A DNA stretch of 64,000 nucleotides from Apoderus coryli (taxonomy: Eukaryota > Arthropoda > Insecta > Coleoptera > Attelabidae), in contig OU452199.1 in NCBI GenBank assembly GCA_911728435.2, positions 26,732,860 to 26,796,859 on the forward strand, given 5' to 3'. The position numbers and the translations under genes are program-made. Under the pieces are notes generated by a model. The model was given only the letters and a program-made list of their open reading frames with translations. It was not told the origin of the DNA and made no database searches. This document shows positions 51,005-54,000 of the stretch, piece by piece (position 1 is the first letter of the stretch; each line of letters opens with the position of its first letter).

Positions 51005-54000
51005 CCCTTAATCAGTGCAATGTACCTGTAATCAATTCTGCCGTCTGTTAATGATTTGAGCATATGTTGTTGGCTGATTGAGTCAAAAGCTTTTTCATAG
51101 TCTACGAAAACAAGGATGAGAGGTTTATTATATTCTGTTGATTTTTCTATAAGGGTCTTGATTGTATGTAAATGGTCATTTGTACCGTACCCTGCTCGAA
51201 ATCCTGCCTGTTCTTTCGGCTGGTAAAAATCTAATTTTGGAGTTAGGCTTTTAGCAATGATCTTCATAAATAGTTTATACAAGTGAGATAGGAGACTAAT
51301 GGGTCTGTAATTTGCTAGATTACCAATGTTCCCCTTCTTGTGCATTATTACTATAGTGGCGTTGTTCCACTTTGAAGGTGTCACTCCTTGATGTAGACAT
51401 TCATTAAATAATTTACATAGGGCTTTAATAACTATGTGTCCACCTTCCTTTACTGCCTCTATAACAATTTCGTCGAGACGAAATTATGGTTTGGAGTCTC
51501 TTAAATACTTCTTTTGTAGATTTGGCTCTTCAGTTCAGTAGTTCTAATATGCTAAATCTGATGATGAATGAACTGAGTCTAAATTGAGCAACTTTTTCTA
51601 ATTAGTGCTAGTTTAACTATTTTTTTTATTCTCTGCTAGTCCTCGACAGTCAGACTTACTCATCATGCCTGTCACCAATACTGATTGTATTCTTCTGAAA
51701 AGAAGTTTTTGTTCGTTGGGCATCAATTTATGGAGTTCTTATGATTCAATATTAACTATCATTAAGAGGGAATCAAAATATACTGAATACGTCTGTAAAA
51801 TATAATAATAAGTACGACTCTGAAGTTATATTACGGTTTCTTTTGAAAAATCAATAACCATCATGTGCTAAATAGCCATATCTATATCGAGTTGTATTAA
51901 ATTCAATGTTACAGCAGAATCAAGAGTAACGCAACTGGTCTTTGCCATATTTGCAATTGAACCGTTGTATTTATGACCACAGCTGGATATATTACGCTAT
52001 GTGGTTTATTTGTATGGAATAACACAGACTGCATTGATAAACACCAGACGTTGTGTAACAATTTCTTTTCTGACTTTTTCAACTCACATTCTAGGAAAGT
52101 GAATTAAATAATAATTGGTGTCAATGCAAAAATAATTCTAAATAAGTTAAAGAAATAATCCATATTCTTACGAGGAGTTATAATACAGGGTGAGTCACGA
52201 GGAACTGTACATACTTCGACCATAAGTAGAGGCACGTTAGGGCATTATCAAATGACCATTAAAGAATGTCTCCTTGTTTTGATAATTAATATACAGGGTG
52301 AATTATGGATCTTCACCAAAACAATGTTTCGTCAGATCTTTTCAATGATTAAGTCGATTTATTTAATTTTTTTTTATAAAAGTGTGTATTGGTGTCTGGC
52401 AACTAACTCATATACAGGGTGAAGTGTTGAATATGAAGCAGTCCCACAACTTTTCTCGAAGACGGACCTGGATTTTGTCAATTCTGAATATGTCAGTTAG
52501 TTGCCAGACACCAATACACACTTTTATAAAAAAATGAGATAAATCGACTTAATCATTGAAAAGATATGACGAAACATTGTTTTGGTGAAGATCCATAATT
52601 CACCCTGTATATTAATAATTGAAATAATGTGCCTCTACTTATGGTAGAAGTATGTACAGTTCCTCGTGACTCACCCTGTATATAAGGAGAGATAATTATT
52701 CGTCCACTCCACAACTGAATTTAGTATACCTATTTGTTCAATCATTTAACATAACCATGCATGTTTTGAGAAGTACTATCAGTGACTTAACGACTACTTA
52801 TCTGATTTCGCTGATGGCTTTGAAGTACAAATTGTATGCAATAATGGTTCTAATCGTACTTTTACCGAGTTCCTAACAGCCAGTAGTGTAAAAGTAAAAT
52901 TAAAAGGGGTTAAGATCTGAAGGTCAAGCCATGGAAGCACCCAATTTATCCATCGATTTGTATACAGTTTATTGAGGAGTGAAACCACTTTCATAATGTC
53001 AGTTCTTAAAAGGGTATCCATGTAATTGCTACACAATTCACACCGTACCGGATCATGTGGAGATGCAAGAATTAACACTGTGTTAAAAACTTAACTTCAT
53101 AGTCAAACAGCTAACTTTATAATCGGGGCTAGACCTATAAAAGGATCTGATTTGACAAAAACCATGACGAATTTTTTTTACGACGGCAACGCAAGCATTG
53201 TGTCTCTAATGTCGAATCGAATATTTCAACAAGAACTGATTTTTAATTATAATGATAGTAATTATGTTTTTTATTAAGCATTACCACTTCAATCCGTGGT
53301 CTTCTCATACTAGAAAACATGTCCCTCATAGACTTTGGCGTAGCAACCATTCCAAAGGATGTGCAGTCAATGTACAAGGTGGCATGTGCACCAGGTTGTG
53401 TTTGGTTTACAGCAAGTATAAGCGATCTTATTGTGCTATCTTCATGCAGTGTATCTACGGTGAACCACTGATCTCTTTTTCTGCCATCTTCGAGGGCTTC
53501 AACAATAACTATAACAAAAAAGGAAAACTTAATTTAGAATCACTTAGCTTAAAGAAATTTGAAACAAAATCACTGTACATATTTATTTAATTAGTATTCT
53601 GTTGGAATTAAATTACCCGAAAGTAAATCGAGGTTCCGACAGCATACACCTACGTATTCTGCAGACACACAAGCGATAGCCAAACGGTTCGAAAATGTTC
53701 GGGTACGATAGGCTGTGTCTGCGACTATTATGCAGCAAATTGACACCGAATAGCTGCCGCGGCACCATCGTACCTGAAACGATTGGAGGCCACGGAGAAC
53801 AACGCAAGAAGGATGGCAGTGGGTGCACCCTGGTTTGTGTCAAACGCACAGATCCGAAGGGATCTCAAACTCGACGCCCTCAGGGACGTCATGAGGTTGA
53901 GAGCCCAGAAGGTCTTTGCAATGGCAGAGACCCATGCAAACCCACTGATTCGCGAAGCAGTCAACTACAACGTATAAGACGGTGCCAGGCGGTACCGGAG

